A stretch of DNA of 64,000 nucleotides from NCBI GenBank assembly GCA_929200255.1, contig CAKMYZ010000007.1:62001-126000 (forward strand), written 5' to 3'. The notes beneath the pieces are model-generated. The model saw nothing but the letters and a program-made list of their open reading frames with translations, searched no databases and was not told the DNA's origin. The stretch is from an uncultured Alphaproteobacteria bacterium (lineage in GTDB: Bacteria > Pseudomonadota > Alphaproteobacteria > Rhodobacterales > Rhodobacteraceae). The position numbers were made by a program, and so were the translations under genes. Of this stretch, positions 35,167 through 44,201 are shown one piece after another; the stretch's first letter is position 1; each line of letters starts with the position of its first letter.

Positions 35167-36717
35167 ATGTCTGATGCACCTGCAAGAACCGCACGCCGTG
35201 GTCGTGGCGGCGGCGGAGCCGCACGCCGGGCAGAGCGGACGGCCGTGAGCGTTGAGACTGCGAAATATATAGAACGCAACGTCCCCAACTATGAAGTCCT
35301 GACAGAAGAGGCGCTGGACGTCATTGAGGCGAATGCCGAAACGGTGCTGGCCGAAATTGGCGTCAATTTCGTGGACAACCCCGAGGCGTTGGAGCGCTGG
35401 AAATCCGTGGGCGCCAGCGTTGATGGTGAGCGTGTACGCATCCCACGAGGGTTGGCGCGTAAGCTGTGTGCGACAGCACCGTCTGAATATACCCAGCACG
35501 CCCGCAACCCTGAGCGTAATGTGGTGGTGGGCGGCAAGAACCTTGTGCTTGCCCCGGTTTATGGCCCGCCATTTGTGCGCGATGCCGAAGGCGGGCGTCG
35601 CTATGCGACAATGGCTGACTTCGGGAAATTCGTAAAACTGGGCTATATGTCCAAATGGTTGCACCACTCGGGTGGGACCGTTTGTGAACCGACTGATGTG
35701 GCCGTGAACAAACGCCACCTCGATATGCTCCTGACTCACATGGTTTACAGCGACAAGCCGTTCATGGGGGCTGTCACCGAACCCAGCCGCGCGCAGGACA
35801 GCGTTGAAATGTGCGAGATCCTGTTTGGCAAGGACTTTGTGCGGGACAACACAGTGATGACGTCGCTCATCAACATCAACTCGCCGCTGACCTTCGACAG
35901 TATCATGATGGGCGCACTAGAGGTGTTTGCGAAGAACAATCAGGCCTCCATCATCAGCCCCTTCATTGTGGGCGGTGCGATGGCACCGGTATCCGTTGCC
36001 GGCACTTTGACGCAGGTTCTGGCCGAGGTTTTGGCAGGCGTTGCCTACAGTCAAATCATCCGCCCCGGATCGCCGGTGGTTATGGGCACATTCGTGACCT
36101 CAATCGACATGAATTCAGGCGCGCCGACCTTCGGTACACCCGAGGCAAGCCATATCACTTATGGGGCCGGGCAATTGGCGCGCCGTTTGGGGCTGCCTTA
36201 TCGGTCTGCCGGGTCGTTTTGTGGGTCCAAACTGCCTGATGCGCAGGCGGCATATGAAACCGCAAACTCACTGAACATGGGGCTGCTCGCTGGCGTTAAC
36301 TTTATGTTGCATAGCTGCGGGTGGCTTGAGGGTGGTCTGGTTGCCTCATTCGAGAAATTCGTCATGGACGCCGACATGCTGGGCACACTGCATCACTTTG
36401 CACAAGGCGTGGACATGTCCGAGAACGGGCAGGCCATGGGGGCAATTGAAGAGGTAGGGCCGGGTGGCCACTACCTTGGGTGCGAACATACGCAGGCCAA
36501 TTTCAAAACGGCATTCTGGCGATCGGAGTTGTTTGACTACAAACCGTTCGAAACCTGGGATGAAGAAGGCGCGCGCGACACGCAAACCCTTGCGACGGCG
36601 CGGGTGGCCAAACTGCTTGATACATATCAGCAACCTATGCTTGACCCGGACATCGAGTCCAAACTCCGCGCCTACGTTGCCGAGAAAAAGGCAAGCATGC
36701 CCGACGCTTTCACATAA
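35167..36717 (+). CDS. trimethylamine methyltransferase (MttB) family protein, non-pyrrolysine
   Basis: 516 residues from ATG 35167 after GGGAGAACCGAG. A basic N-terminal tail (ARTARRGRGGGGAARR) precedes the TIM-barrel MttB domain (YEVLTEEALDVIE onward, LAPVYGPPFV, SPFIVGGAMAPVSVAGTL). The frame runs without an internal TAG, so it is a member without pyrrolysine, like those that demethylate glycine betaine or related quaternary amines. No corrinoid protein gene is adjacent. It diverges from nothing and is followed convergently by the DUF6477 gene 2 bp away. Confidence 0.9.
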   Translation: MSDAPARTARRGRGGGGAARRAERTAVSVETAKYIERNVPNYEVLTEEALDVIEANAETVLAEIGVNFVDNPEALERWKSVGASVDGERVRIPRGLARKLCATAPSEYTQHARNPERNVVVGGKNLVLAPVYGPPFVRDAEGGRRYATMADFGKFVKLGYMSKWLHHSGGTVCEPTDVAVNKRHLDMLLTHMVYSDKPFMGAVTEPSRAQDSVEMCEILFGKDFVRDNTVMTSLININSPLTFDSIMMGALEVFAKNNQASIISPFIVGGAMAPVSVAGTLTQVLAEVLAGVAYSQIIRPGSPVVMGTFVTSIDMNSGAPTFGTPEASHITYGAGQLARRLGLPYRSAGSFCGSKLPDAQAAYETANSLNMGLLAGVNFMLHSCGWLEGGLVASFEKFVMDADMLGTLHHFAQGVDMSENGQAMGAIEEVGPGGHYLGCEHTQANFKTAFWRSELFDYKPFETWDEEGARDTQTLATARVAKLLDTYQQPMLDPDIESKLRAYVAEKKASMPDAFT

Positions 36718-36718
36718 C

Positions 36719-37015
36719 TCAGATAGCGTGCGGGGTCGTGGCGCGCATCAGCTGCGCCTCGCCCAGTATGGCGATTAACACATCAACATGCCGTGCGGGA
36801 CTGTAACTGCCGGTATGGGCGATGCGCTGCTGTTCCAGGTCTGCCTCAAGGTCCAGCAACTGCATGACGGCTTGCCCATGCCGGGGTAGTTTGCCGCCTT
36901 TCAGCAGCCTGGGCAGATGTATCTCACGTCGATATTCATCAACACCAAAGCGGGCCGCACGAGCCAGCAGGGGTGGGCGCTTGAGTGTGGCAATCCGTGA
37001 GTGAATATCCAGCAT
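36719..37015 (-). CDS. DUF6477 family protein
   Basis: 98 residues from ATG 37015 after AAGGAGAAAC. The opening MLDIHSRIATLKRPPLLARA with AARFG is characteristic of a small Rhodobacterales family of unknown function. It is basic and predicted mostly helical, with no signal peptide. It diverges from the DUF6456 gene across 252 bp that contain a palindrome and a CtrA-like box; its end almost abuts the MttB-family stop (convergent). Confidence 0.75.
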   Translation of the reverse strand: MLDIHSRIATLKRPPLLARAARFGVDEYRREIHLPRLLKGGKLPRHGQAVMQLLDLEADLEQQRIAHTGSYSPARHVDVLIAILGEAQLMRATTPHAI

Positions 37016-37115
37016 CTGTCTGTTTCTCCTTACAGGGGGTGAAGTCACCTCTCAGATTACACAACCCAAGCGGGTGTTGCGGGTTTTGCGGCACCTCAGA
37101 ACGCTCCGGTTAGAT

Positions 37116-37136
37116 TTGTTTATGTTTTATAAACAA
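37116..37136. promoter_or_regulatory. perfect 21-bp inverted repeat between DUF6477 and DUF6456 genes
   Basis: TTGTTTAT-GTTTT-ATAAACAA, perfect 8-bp arms. It lies about 100 bp upstream of the DUF6477 start and 130 bp upstream of the DUF6456 start, a good position for an operator serving both divergent promoters. Confidence 0.45.
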
Positions 37137-37159
37137 TGGTTGATGGGCCGGTGTTCGCG

Positions 37160-37174
37160 TTAACTATTCAGTAA
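37160..37174. promoter_or_regulatory. CtrA-like box
   Basis: TTAA-CTATTCA-GTAA, followed by CCAT. The CtrA consensus is TTAA-N7-TTAA; seven of eight positions match. It is 94 bp upstream of the DUF6456 start. CtrA control is plausible because Rhodobacterales use this cell-cycle/motility regulator. Confidence 0.4.
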
Positions 37175-37267
37175 CCATACACGCGCAGGTAGTATTGGCG
37201 TCGTGAGTTTTCTGGGGGTGAGAAAGCCGGGATCGTGTGGATAAAAATGGGCGAAAGGGTGCATCAT

Positions 37268-38389
37268 ATGACGACAGCTATTGGGTCCTCTTCACAGCCG
37301 CATTTTCCACGGTGGGTGCCGGATGCAGCCCGGAATTACCTTGTTCACACGGAATCTGGTTTGTCGATCCGCGCCTTGGCGCGTGCCAGCGACTGCCATC
37401 CGTCAACAGTTCTTCGGCAGGTTCGCCGGTTGGAGGGACGCCGTGATGATCCGCTGATTGATGCGGCATTACGGTCGCTCTCTGCGCAGCATGCTGCGCA
37501 TTTTGTAGCCAAAAAAAGGGAAATGAAGACGATGAATTTGGAGTGCTTAAAAAGTGAGGCCGCAGAACCGGTAAGTCTGACACAGGACTGTACCGATCAG
37601 GAAGCAAAACGTATTTTGCGCCGGCTTTGCGAGCAGGGCGCGGTTCTGGCCGTCGCCCGCGAGATGGAGACTGCCGTTGTCGTGCGCATGACACCCGAAG
37701 GCGAGCAGGTTCGCACAGCGGTGGTGGAGCGTGAGATCGCGCAGGCCATGGCACTCAAGGACTGGATCACCTGCCCGGATCCCGACGGGCGCATTGCGCG
37801 TTACTTCATCACGAATCCAGGCCGTGCTGCCTTGCGGCGTCTGACCGCCCAGGACGACAACCGCGCTAGTGGATTTGCGGAAAGGAACACTGATCCAGAT
37901 AGTGATGCGGCCTGGGATATCGCCGCCATCGAAGGGACTGGGCGCCCGCAAAACCGTCACTTTGCCAGTGAAAGCCCGTTGATCGGACTGGCCCGTCGTA
38001 AGGATCGTGACGGCAAGCCCTTTCTTGCGCGCGATCTTGTTGTCGCTGGTGAACGCCTACGCGAAGACTTTGAACTGGTTGAGGTCGGCTTGGGGGGTGC
38101 GGCCAGTTGGGGCGATCTGATGGATGCTGAAGTACCTGAGGCCATCACCAACGGGCCAAAGGGCGCGCGCGCGGCCTATGACCGGATCAAAAAAGCGCTG
38201 GCAGAGCTTGGTCCCGGACTGGGCGACGTGGTGTTGCGCTGCTGCTGCTTTCTCGAAGGGCTGGAACAGACCGAGAAGCAGATGGGCTGGTCGGCGCGCT
38301 CGGGCAAAATCGTGTTGCGCATCGCCCTGCAGCGACTCAAGCGCCACTACGAAGAAACCCACGGCCGTTACGGCCCGATGATCGGCTAG
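37268..38389 (+). CDS. DUF6456 domain-containing helix-turn-helix protein
   Basis: 373 residues from ATG 37268 (a GTG and an ATG lie 11 and 7 codons upstream). The N-terminus has a helix-turn-helix (GLSIRALARASDCHPSTVLRQVRRLEGRR). The C-terminus carries the DUF6456 region (PLIGLARRKDRDGKPFLA, AGERLREDFELVE, GPKGARAAYDRIKKALAELG, LGWSARSGKIVLRIALQRL-like end). Members are found in Rhodobacterales and Rhizobiales; the role is unknown but DNA binding is likely. The upstream palindrome and CtrA-like box suggest regulated, possibly cell-cycle, expression. Confidence 0.8.
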   Translation: MTTAIGSSSQPHFPRWVPDAARNYLVHTESGLSIRALARASDCHPSTVLRQVRRLEGRRDDPLIDAALRSLSAQHAAHFVAKKREMKTMNLECLKSEAAEPVSLTQDCTDQEAKRILRRLCEQGAVLAVAREMETAVVVRMTPEGEQVRTAVVEREIAQAMALKDWITCPDPDGRIARYFITNPGRAALRRLTAQDDNRASGFAERNTDPDSDAAWDIAAIEGTGRPQNRHFASESPLIGLARRKDRDGKPFLARDLVVAGERLREDFELVEVGLGGAASWGDLMDAEVPEAITNGPKGARAAYDRIKKALAELGPGLGDVVLRCCCFLEGLEQTEKQMGWSARSGKIVLRIALQRLKRHYEETHGRYGPMIG

Positions 38390-38497
38390 GTCTGACTGCC
38401 ATGCATCAAGAGCAGCCCCGCCATGTTGTGCATACTGTCTCATGGACAACGCGGGGGGCCGGCGCTAGGTAAGTGTCACTCATGACGGAGCCTTTGC

Positions 38498-39457
38498 ATG
38501 ACCACACGCGATCTAAAAATTCCGGCACAACGCCATCCGGAAAAGCAACGCCGGCCGGATGCGACCCAACCGAAAAAGCCGAGCTGGATCAGAGTCAAAG
38601 CACCAACATCGGACGGCTATAAGCAAACGCGCGACATCATGCGCGAGCACAAGTTGGTCACCGTCTGCGAAGAGGCCGGCTGCCCCAATGTAGGCGAATG
38701 CTGGTCGCAGGGTCACGCCACGATGATGATTATGGGCGAGGTCTGCACGCGGGCCTGCACATTCTGCAACATCGCCACGGGCAAACCGCCCGAGGCGCTG
38801 GATGTGTTTGAGCCAGGGCGCGTGGCCGATGCGGTCAAAAAACTGGGTCTGAACCATGTGGTGATTACCTCGGTGGACCGCGATGATGTTGAGGATGGCG
38901 GGGCAGAGCATTTTGCCCAGACCATCCGCGCGGTGCGTCGCCAGTCACCAGGAACCACAATTGAAATCCTCACTCCGGATTTTATCCGATGTGATCCCAA
39001 TGCGTTAGAGGTCGTTGTTAAGGCGCGTCCCGATGTATTTAACCACAACCTTGAAACTGTTCCGGGCCTTTATCCGCAGGTCCGCCCCGGTGCCCGCTAT
39101 TTCCATTCGTTGCGCCTTTTGCAACGGGTGAAGGAACTGGACCCATCAATGTTCACCAAATCTGGCATTATGGTGGGCTTGGGCGAGGACAAGCAGTCGG
39201 TTGTGCAGGTCATGGAAGACATGCGCGCCGCTGACATCGATTTCCTGACCATTGGTCAGTATTTGCAGCCCACGCCAAAGCATCACAAGGTGGACAGGTT
39301 CGTCACGCCAGAGGAATTCGCCACCTACGAGAAAACCGCTTTTAACAAGGGTTTTTTGATGGTTTCGGCAACGCCGCTCACCCGGTCGTCCTATCATGCG
39401 GGCGATGATTTCGCGCGGCTGCGCGCAGCGCGGCAGGCGAAATTAGGGCAGGCCTGA
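38498..39457 (+). CDS. lipA: lipoyl synthase
   Basis: 319 residues. Both iron-sulfur clusters are accounted for: the auxiliary cluster ligands in [13 protein letters not shown] and the radical-SAM CxxxCxxC in [13 protein letters not shown]. The C-terminal Ser-ligand region reads [13 protein letters not shown]. It inserts two sulfurs into octanoyl groups to make lipoyl cofactors of 2-oxoacid dehydrogenases. Length is normal; transcribed alone towards the convergent CBS-domain gene. Confidence 0.97.
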   Translation: MTTRDLKIPAQRHPEKQRRPDATQPKKPSWIRVKAPTSDGYKQTRDIMREHKLVTVCEEAGCPNVGECWSQGHATMMIMGEVCTRACTFCNIATGKPPEALDVFEPGRVADAVKKLGLNHVVITSVDRDDVEDGGAEHFAQTIRAVRRQSPGTTIEILTPDFIRCDPNALEVVVKARPDVFNHNLETVPGLYPQVRPGARYFHSLRLLQRVKELDPSMFTKSGIMVGLGEDKQSVVQVMEDMRAADIDFLTIGQYLQPTPKHHKVDRFVTPEEFATYEKTAFNKGFLMVSATPLTRSSYHAGDDFARLRAARQAKLGQA

Positions 39458-39534
39458 CCTTCGGGCATTTTGCTTGCTGTCGCTGGGATAACCCGGGGGC
39501 AAGTCGCGATCGCATCACGGCCGCCGTAGTCGGA

Positions 39535-40836
39535 TTATAGTTTGCGTATCTTCAGCATCGCCAAGCGGTTTTCTTCCTTTGTCAGCACCTCAAACCGGAA
39601 CCCGTAGAAGGAAAACACCTGACCCTCTACCGGGATCATCTGTGCTTCGTGGATCACCAGACCTGCCACGGTGTTGGCCTCTTCATCAGGCAGGTTCCAG
39701 TCATGCGCACGGTTCAGGTCGCGGATCGTCATGCTGCCATCGACCAGATAGGCGCCATCCTCGGTTGCCGCGATCTGGTTTTCTTCGTGGTCGTCGAATT
39801 CATCGGCAATCTCGCCCACGATTTCCTCTAGAATATCCTCAAGCGTGATCAGGCCCTGCAACGCGCCGTATTCATCCACCACCAGTGCAAAATGCGTCTT
39901 ACGCTTGAGAAAGCTCCGCATCTGATCGTCCAGCGTTGTGGTTTCCGGTACAAAATAGGCGGGCATCGACACTTTCATGACGTCGAAGGCGGCGAGGCCT
40001 TTGGCGGCCCCGCTGCTGCCGCCCAGCAGCTTGTGCATCGCACGCAGCAGATCCTTGGCGTGAACCATGCCAACGATGTTTTCCGGCTCGTCACGGTAAA
40101 GTGGCAAGCGTGTGTAGGGGCTTTGCAGGATCTGGTCGAGAATTTCGCGGGGTGGCAAGGCTGCGTCCAGCATCTCAATTCCGGAACGGTGCAGCATGAT
40201 TTCTTCAACCGTGCGTTCGTTCAGATCAAGCGCACCTAAGATGCGGTCGCGATCTTCTTTCTGCACGATTCCTTCGGAATGGCCCAGTTGCAGCGCCCCT
40301 GCGATTTCTTCGCGTACAGCCAGAATATTGCTATCGGGATCGGTGCGGACGCCAAAGACAAACAACACACCGCGCACCAGATAGCGCACGGCAGCGACGA
40401 GCGGTGATAGGATGAAAACAACAACCGCGATGGGGCGGGCCACCCGCGACGCAGCAGTCTCCGGGTAGGTAATGGCAAGCGTCTTTGGCAGCACTTCGGC
40501 AAAGATCAACACCAATAGCGTCATGATGAGCGTTGCAGCGGCAACGCCATTTTGGCCGAAGATCTTTGTCAGAACGGCCGTGGCAAGCGATGTGGCAAGG
40601 ATGTTCACCACATTGTTGCCTAACAGGACAGAACCGATCAGCCGCTCATTGTCCTCGGTCACCATAAGGGCACGTTGAGCCCCTTTGGACCCTTTGTCAG
40701 CGGCCGTCCGCAATTTGCCGCGAGAGGCGGCCGTCAATGCGGTTTCGGACCCCGAAAAGAAGGCCGAGAAGATCAATAGGATCACAATTGCGCCGGCGGT
40801 GATCCAGAATGCAGCGTCGAGTGAGGCGATTTCCAT
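39535..40836 (-). CDS. CNNM/DUF21 and CBS domain membrane protein (hemolysin C / CorC type)
   Basis: 433 residues. DUF21 transmembrane domain (about 1-190, with [20 protein letters not shown]), two CBS domains ([51 protein letters not shown]), then a CorC_HlyC C-terminal domain. The family is linked to magnesium or cobalt efflux and divalent cation homeostasis. It lies in the same orientation as xerD, 52 bp beyond its stop, so it may belong to that operon. Confidence 0.92.
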   Translation of the reverse strand: MEIASLDAAFWITAGAIVILLIFSAFFSGSETALTAASRGKLRTAADKGSKGAQRALMVTEDNERLIGSVLLGNNVVNILATSLATAVLTKIFGQNGVAAATLIMTLLVLIFAEVLPKTLAITYPETAASRVARPIAVVVFILSPLVAAVRYLVRGVLFVFGVRTDPDSNILAVREEIAGALQLGHSEGIVQKEDRDRILGALDLNERTVEEIMLHRSGIEMLDAALPPREILDQILQSPYTRLPLYRDEPENIVGMVHAKDLLRAMHKLLGGSSGAAKGLAAFDVMKVSMPAYFVPETTTLDDQMRSFLKRKTHFALVVDEYGALQGLITLEDILEEIVGEIADEFDDHEENQIAATEDGAYLVDGSMTIRDLNRAHDWNLPDEEANTVAGLVIHEAQMIPVEGQVFSFYGFRFEVLTKEENRLAMLKIRKL

Positions 40837-40888
40837 CAGTGGCTTTCAAGCAAAAACATGGGTGTTATGTAGGCTCTGTCAGAGGTCT

Positions 40889-41830
40889 TCAAGCCTTGGC
40901 GGCCTTGGACAGTGGGTGATGGTCAAGCACAAGCTCTTTCAGGCGTGCGTCCAGCACATGGGTATAGATTTCGGTTGTGGCCACGTCGGCATGCCCCAGC
41001 ATTGTCTGGATCGACCGTAGATCCGCACCGCCCGCAAGCAGATGCGTTGCAAAGGCGTGCCGCAAGGTGTGCGGTGTGACCTTGGCAGGGGAAACGCCAC
41101 CGTCGCGCGCAAATTCCTTGATCAGCCCAAAGAACCGGTGGCGTGTCAGGTGGCCCGCCTTGCCGCGCGATGGGAACAGGAATTTGGACGGCGGTTTGCC
41201 GTCCGCGCGGGCCTCTTCCTCAAGATTGTCGCGGTGGGTCAGATAGTCGGCTAATGCCGCACGGGCAGGGGGCGAAAGTGGGACCAGCCGTTCTTTGTCG
41301 CCTTTGCCGCGCACCAGCAACATGCGCGGATCACCCCGTGCGGCGGAAACAGGCAGGCTGACCAATTCGGTTACGCGCATGCCTGTCGCATAAAGCAGTT
41401 CCATCAGGCAGGCATTGCGCAGCGCGTCACGTTTGGTGTTGCGTGCGGCCCCCAGCAGGCGGTCAACCTCGCCGACATCAAGCGTTTTTGGCAGCCGTTG
41501 TGCGCGTCCAGGGCCTTTGATCTGGATGGCAGGGTTGTCGTCACGCCAGCCTTCTTCAAACGCAAACCGGTAAAGCTGTTTGATTGCAGAGAGCCTGCGC
41601 GCACGGGTCGATTTGGCAAGGCCCTCGGCCTCGCAATCGATCAGATAGCCCTCGACATGGTCGCGGCTTGCGGTGCTGAAATGCGTGCCCTTGTCCCGCA
41701 GCCATTCTGCGAAAGACTGCAAATCACGCGCGTAGGCTAGCTGCGTGTTGGTCGCGGCATCCAGTTCGGCTGCCTGCGCCTCAAGAAATACCTGCACCCA
41801 ACGCGCCATGGGGTGATCTGCGTGGGTCAT
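40889..41830 (-). CDS. xerD: site-specific tyrosine recombinase XerD
   Basis: 313 residues. N-terminal SAM-like core-binding domain, then the catalytic domain with the tyrosine recombinase residues: Arg in YATGMRVTELVSL, HTLRHAFATHLL (His and Arg), LGHADVATTEIYTHV (His and the nucleophilic Tyr). With XerC it resolves chromosome dimers at dif through FtsK. It is chromosomal housekeeping rather than a phage integrase: no att site or phage genes flank it. The start overlaps the stop of the 508-residue protein gene by 4 bp. Confidence 0.93.
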   Translation of the reverse strand: MTHADHPMARWVQVFLEAQAAELDAATNTQLAYARDLQSFAEWLRDKGTHFSTASRDHVEGYLIDCEAEGLAKSTRARRLSAIKQLYRFAFEEGWRDDNPAIQIKGPGRAQRLPKTLDVGEVDRLLGAARNTKRDALRNACLMELLYATGMRVTELVSLPVSAARGDPRMLLVRGKGDKERLVPLSPPARAALADYLTHRDNLEEEARADGKPPSKFLFPSRGKAGHLTRHRFFGLIKEFARDGGVSPAKVTPHTLRHAFATHLLAGGADLRSIQTMLGHADVATTEIYTHVLDARLKELVLDHHPLSKAAKA

Positions 41831-43353
41831 GCGCTGCGATCCAGGATCATCAGTTGCAATGCCGCCCTACGCGCCACATCTTCGAGACCCACTGTGCGCA
41901 GCAAGGTCAGGGCGTCTGTCACCGATCGTAGGTCGCCATCAGCGCCAGCATCGAACAAGGCCAGCGCACGCAACAGCGCTTCGCCCAGTTTGCCCTCATC
42001 CACAAGGGTTTGTAGGCGTGCAGGGGGTGGTGTGCCGGTAAAGGCCGCCTGAATGGCCCGTGCACGCGGTGTTGTGGCGCGGGCGCCTGACATCTGACCG
42101 CGCGCGATGCTGATCAGGAAAGGGTCAAATCCGGCATCTGCGGCAGCGATGGCCACGGTTTCGTAGTCCGCTGACAGCAGCCCAATGCGAAAGGCGGCGC
42201 GTGCCGCATCACCGCTCAGCGGGAGATCCTGCAAGGCTGCACCGTAGAGCTTGGCGAACTGGATTTCGGCGCGCGCATCTTCCGCGGCCTCCCAGGCGGC
42301 TGGCAGATTGCGGGCCACGCTTTGCGGATCACGGGCGGTCATGGCCACGTCAAATCGCTGTATCGCTTCAGCCCGGTCCCAGATCCCGCCAGAGGCGGCG
42401 GGGGTGCGAGCGGTGTAGTGCTTCAGCAGGACATTTTCAGATACGGCGCCATGACGTGCAAGTCGCTCTGCTGCTTCCAGTTGCGATTTCCAGGCAGTCG
42501 TGGCGCGCAGATCTGCATGAGAAAAGGCCAACGGCAGATTTGCGGTGATCAGCGGTTCACCGATGGCCTCATGCATCCGGAACGTCAGAGGGCTCACCCG
42601 CGTGGGCGCGGTCAGTGGCGGCTCGCCTTCATAAAGATCAGGATCAAGAAAGCGCGACAACAGTGCCTCTTCCTGTTCGGTGATATCGCCCAGAATACGG
42701 TGGGTGTTCAGTGTCAGCGCCGCGGCTGGCCAATCACCATTACGCGCAAGACAGAAGATGCGGGCAGGATATGTCGGCGCAATTGATGGGGTTTTGCCCA
42801 TTGCGGCACAGGCGTCATCCTCTGTGCCGGTCAGCAAGGCGACATCAAACCAGCGGCGAAAAAGCTGCGGGGTGTCAGGGGTGGCCTGTTCGATCATGGA
42901 CTTGGCAGGTTCCAGGGCACCAAGATCCAGAAGCTTGTCAACGCGGGACAGAAACAGCGCGCCTTCACTGCCGGCATCTTGCGGTGGATCGGCCTCAGCC
43001 AGCAGCAGTACTTTTAGAAAGTCCTGCAACGCTGGCAACATTTCCACGCTTTCAGCGCGGACAAGATCAACCAGCACGGCCTCATCACTGGCCGACCAGA
43101 TCGTGCGTGGCAGACCGGTAACGGCATTGGGTAAAAGTCCCACAGGATCTTTGGAAGGGGCAGCAAGGGTGCTGACGGTCACGCCGGGCGTTTGTGCGCT
43201 GTCAGTGACAGGGGGTTCGTAAAGCGGCGCCTCTTCAACGCTGCGCGACAGCCACTCGATGGCAGACATAGGTTCATCCTGCGCCGCGTTCTGGGCGGGC
43301 AGGGCGGTGCCTGTCAGGCAAAGGGCGGCAACAAGTGCCTTACTCTGTTTCAA
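41827..43353 (-). CDS. secreted protein of unknown function
   Basis: 508 residues from a TTG start inside the end of the 50-residue gene upstream (14-bp overlap, different frame). The TTG is favoured because it yields a signal peptide (MKQSKALVAALCLTGTALPAQ); the next ATG is 28 codons on. The mature part is Ala-rich, helical and looks like degenerate tetratricopeptide-type repeats (LFDAGADGDLRSVTDALTLLRTVGLEDVARRAALQL at the end). I do not recognise a named family. It is the middle gene of a three-gene operon ending in xerD. Confidence 0.75.
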   Translation of the reverse strand: MKQSKALVAALCLTGTALPAQNAAQDEPMSAIEWLSRSVEEAPLYEPPVTDSAQTPGVTVSTLAAPSKDPVGLLPNAVTGLPRTIWSASDEAVLVDLVRAESVEMLPALQDFLKVLLLAEADPPQDAGSEGALFLSRVDKLLDLGALEPAKSMIEQATPDTPQLFRRWFDVALLTGTEDDACAAMGKTPSIAPTYPARIFCLARNGDWPAAALTLNTHRILGDITEQEEALLSRFLDPDLYEGEPPLTAPTRVSPLTFRMHEAIGEPLITANLPLAFSHADLRATTAWKSQLEAAERLARHGAVSENVLLKHYTARTPAASGGIWDRAEAIQRFDVAMTARDPQSVARNLPAAWEAAEDARAEIQFAKLYGAALQDLPLSGDAARAAFRIGLLSADYETVAIAAADAGFDPFLISIARGQMSGARATTPRARAIQAAFTGTPPPARLQTLVDEGKLGEALLRALALFDAGADGDLRSVTDALTLLRTVGLEDVARRAALQLMILDRSA

Positions 43354-43492
43354 GTGTAACAGGGTGGGTTACCTCTTGGGTGGGGGCTGCAAAATCGCCC
43401 GGAAAGAACAGCGGGCCAACATAGGCATAGGCAACCAGTCCGATGCCCCCGAGCACGGTTAGAAAGAATAGAACCTTGATCAGTCGCCACAT
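43340..43492 (-). CDS. 50-residue membrane protein
   Basis: MWRLIKVLFFLTVLGGIGLV begins a single membrane segment (about 4-27), followed by a short polar tail ending VTLETE. ATG lies at 43492, preceded by GGGGCAGGCC. The stop overlaps the TTG start of the next gene, so translation of the 508-residue protein is probably coupled to this one. Clear start, membrane helix and tight coupling make it a real small gene. Function unknown. Confidence 0.75.
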   Translation of the reverse strand: MWRLIKVLFFLTVLGGIGLVAYAYVGPLFFPGDFAAPTQEVTHPVTLETE

Positions 43493-43643
43493 GGCCTGCC
43501 CCAATTCGTGTTTTCTGCCTCAATATGTGGTCTGCGTGCCACCTTTTGAAGGGATTATATATGGCCTTTCGCCCAAGATCACGGCATTGATTCATTAATT
43601 TTTGCGCAAGGCGTCCAAGCGCCGATGGCTAAGGGGCAAAAGA

Positions 43644-44198
43644 ATGAGTGCAGGGCCGCACTATAAGTTGCAGCACACAGTGGTGCTGGTGGGCATGATG
43701 GGGTCTGGCAAGACGGCGATCGGGCGTGCCTTGGCGGCGCGGCTGGACGTGCGCTTTGTCGATAGTGATGCCGCGATTGAAGAGGCCGCAGCGGCCAGTA
43801 TTGCGGAAATCTTTGAACGCGATGGCGAGGCCTTCTTTCGGGATCGGGAGGCGGAGGTGATCAAACGGCTGCTCTCGGATCCGCCGGGTATTGTCTCGAC
43901 CGGGGGCGGGGCGTTTCTGGCAGAAGCCAATCGCGATGTTATCGCGAAGATGGGCATTGCTGTGTGGTTAGACGCGAACCTTGACACATTGTGGGACCGT
44001 GTGAGCCACAAGGACACGCGCCCTTTGCTACGCACGGCTGACCCCAAAGCCACTTTGGCCAGAATATTTGCTGAGCGCACGCCGATCTATGCCCAAGCGG
44101 GGTTGCGCATCCCGGTTTGCCCCAACGCCAGCATTGATCAAACGACCCAAACCGTGATCGACACGTTGTTGACCCGCCCCGATATTCTGGAGAGTTAG
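43644..44198 (+). CDS. aroK: shikimate kinase
   Basis: 184 residues from ATG 43644 after AAGGGGCAAAAGA; the frame is open 14 codons upstream without family sequence. P-loop GMMGSGKTAIGRALA, shikimate-binding DSDAAIEE, FRDREAEVI and STGGGAF, and lid RDTRPLL-type segment (KDTRPLLRT). It phosphorylates shikimate in aromatic amino acid synthesis. aroB follows after 3 bp. The gene diverges from the xerD operon. Confidence 0.96.
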   Translation: MSAGPHYKLQHTVVLVGMMGSGKTAIGRALAARLDVRFVDSDAAIEEAAAASIAEIFERDGEAFFRDREAEVIKRLLSDPPGIVSTGGGAFLAEANRDVIAKMGIAVWLDANLDTLWDRVSHKDTRPLLRTADPKATLARIFAERTPIYAQAGLRIPVCPNASIDQTTQTVIDTLLTRPDILES

Positions 44199-44201
44199 CC
44201 G

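Noticed and set aside
40889..41830. Phage or genomic-island integrase
   Set aside because: The protein has XerD length and residues, and no tRNA, direct repeat or phage genes flank it.
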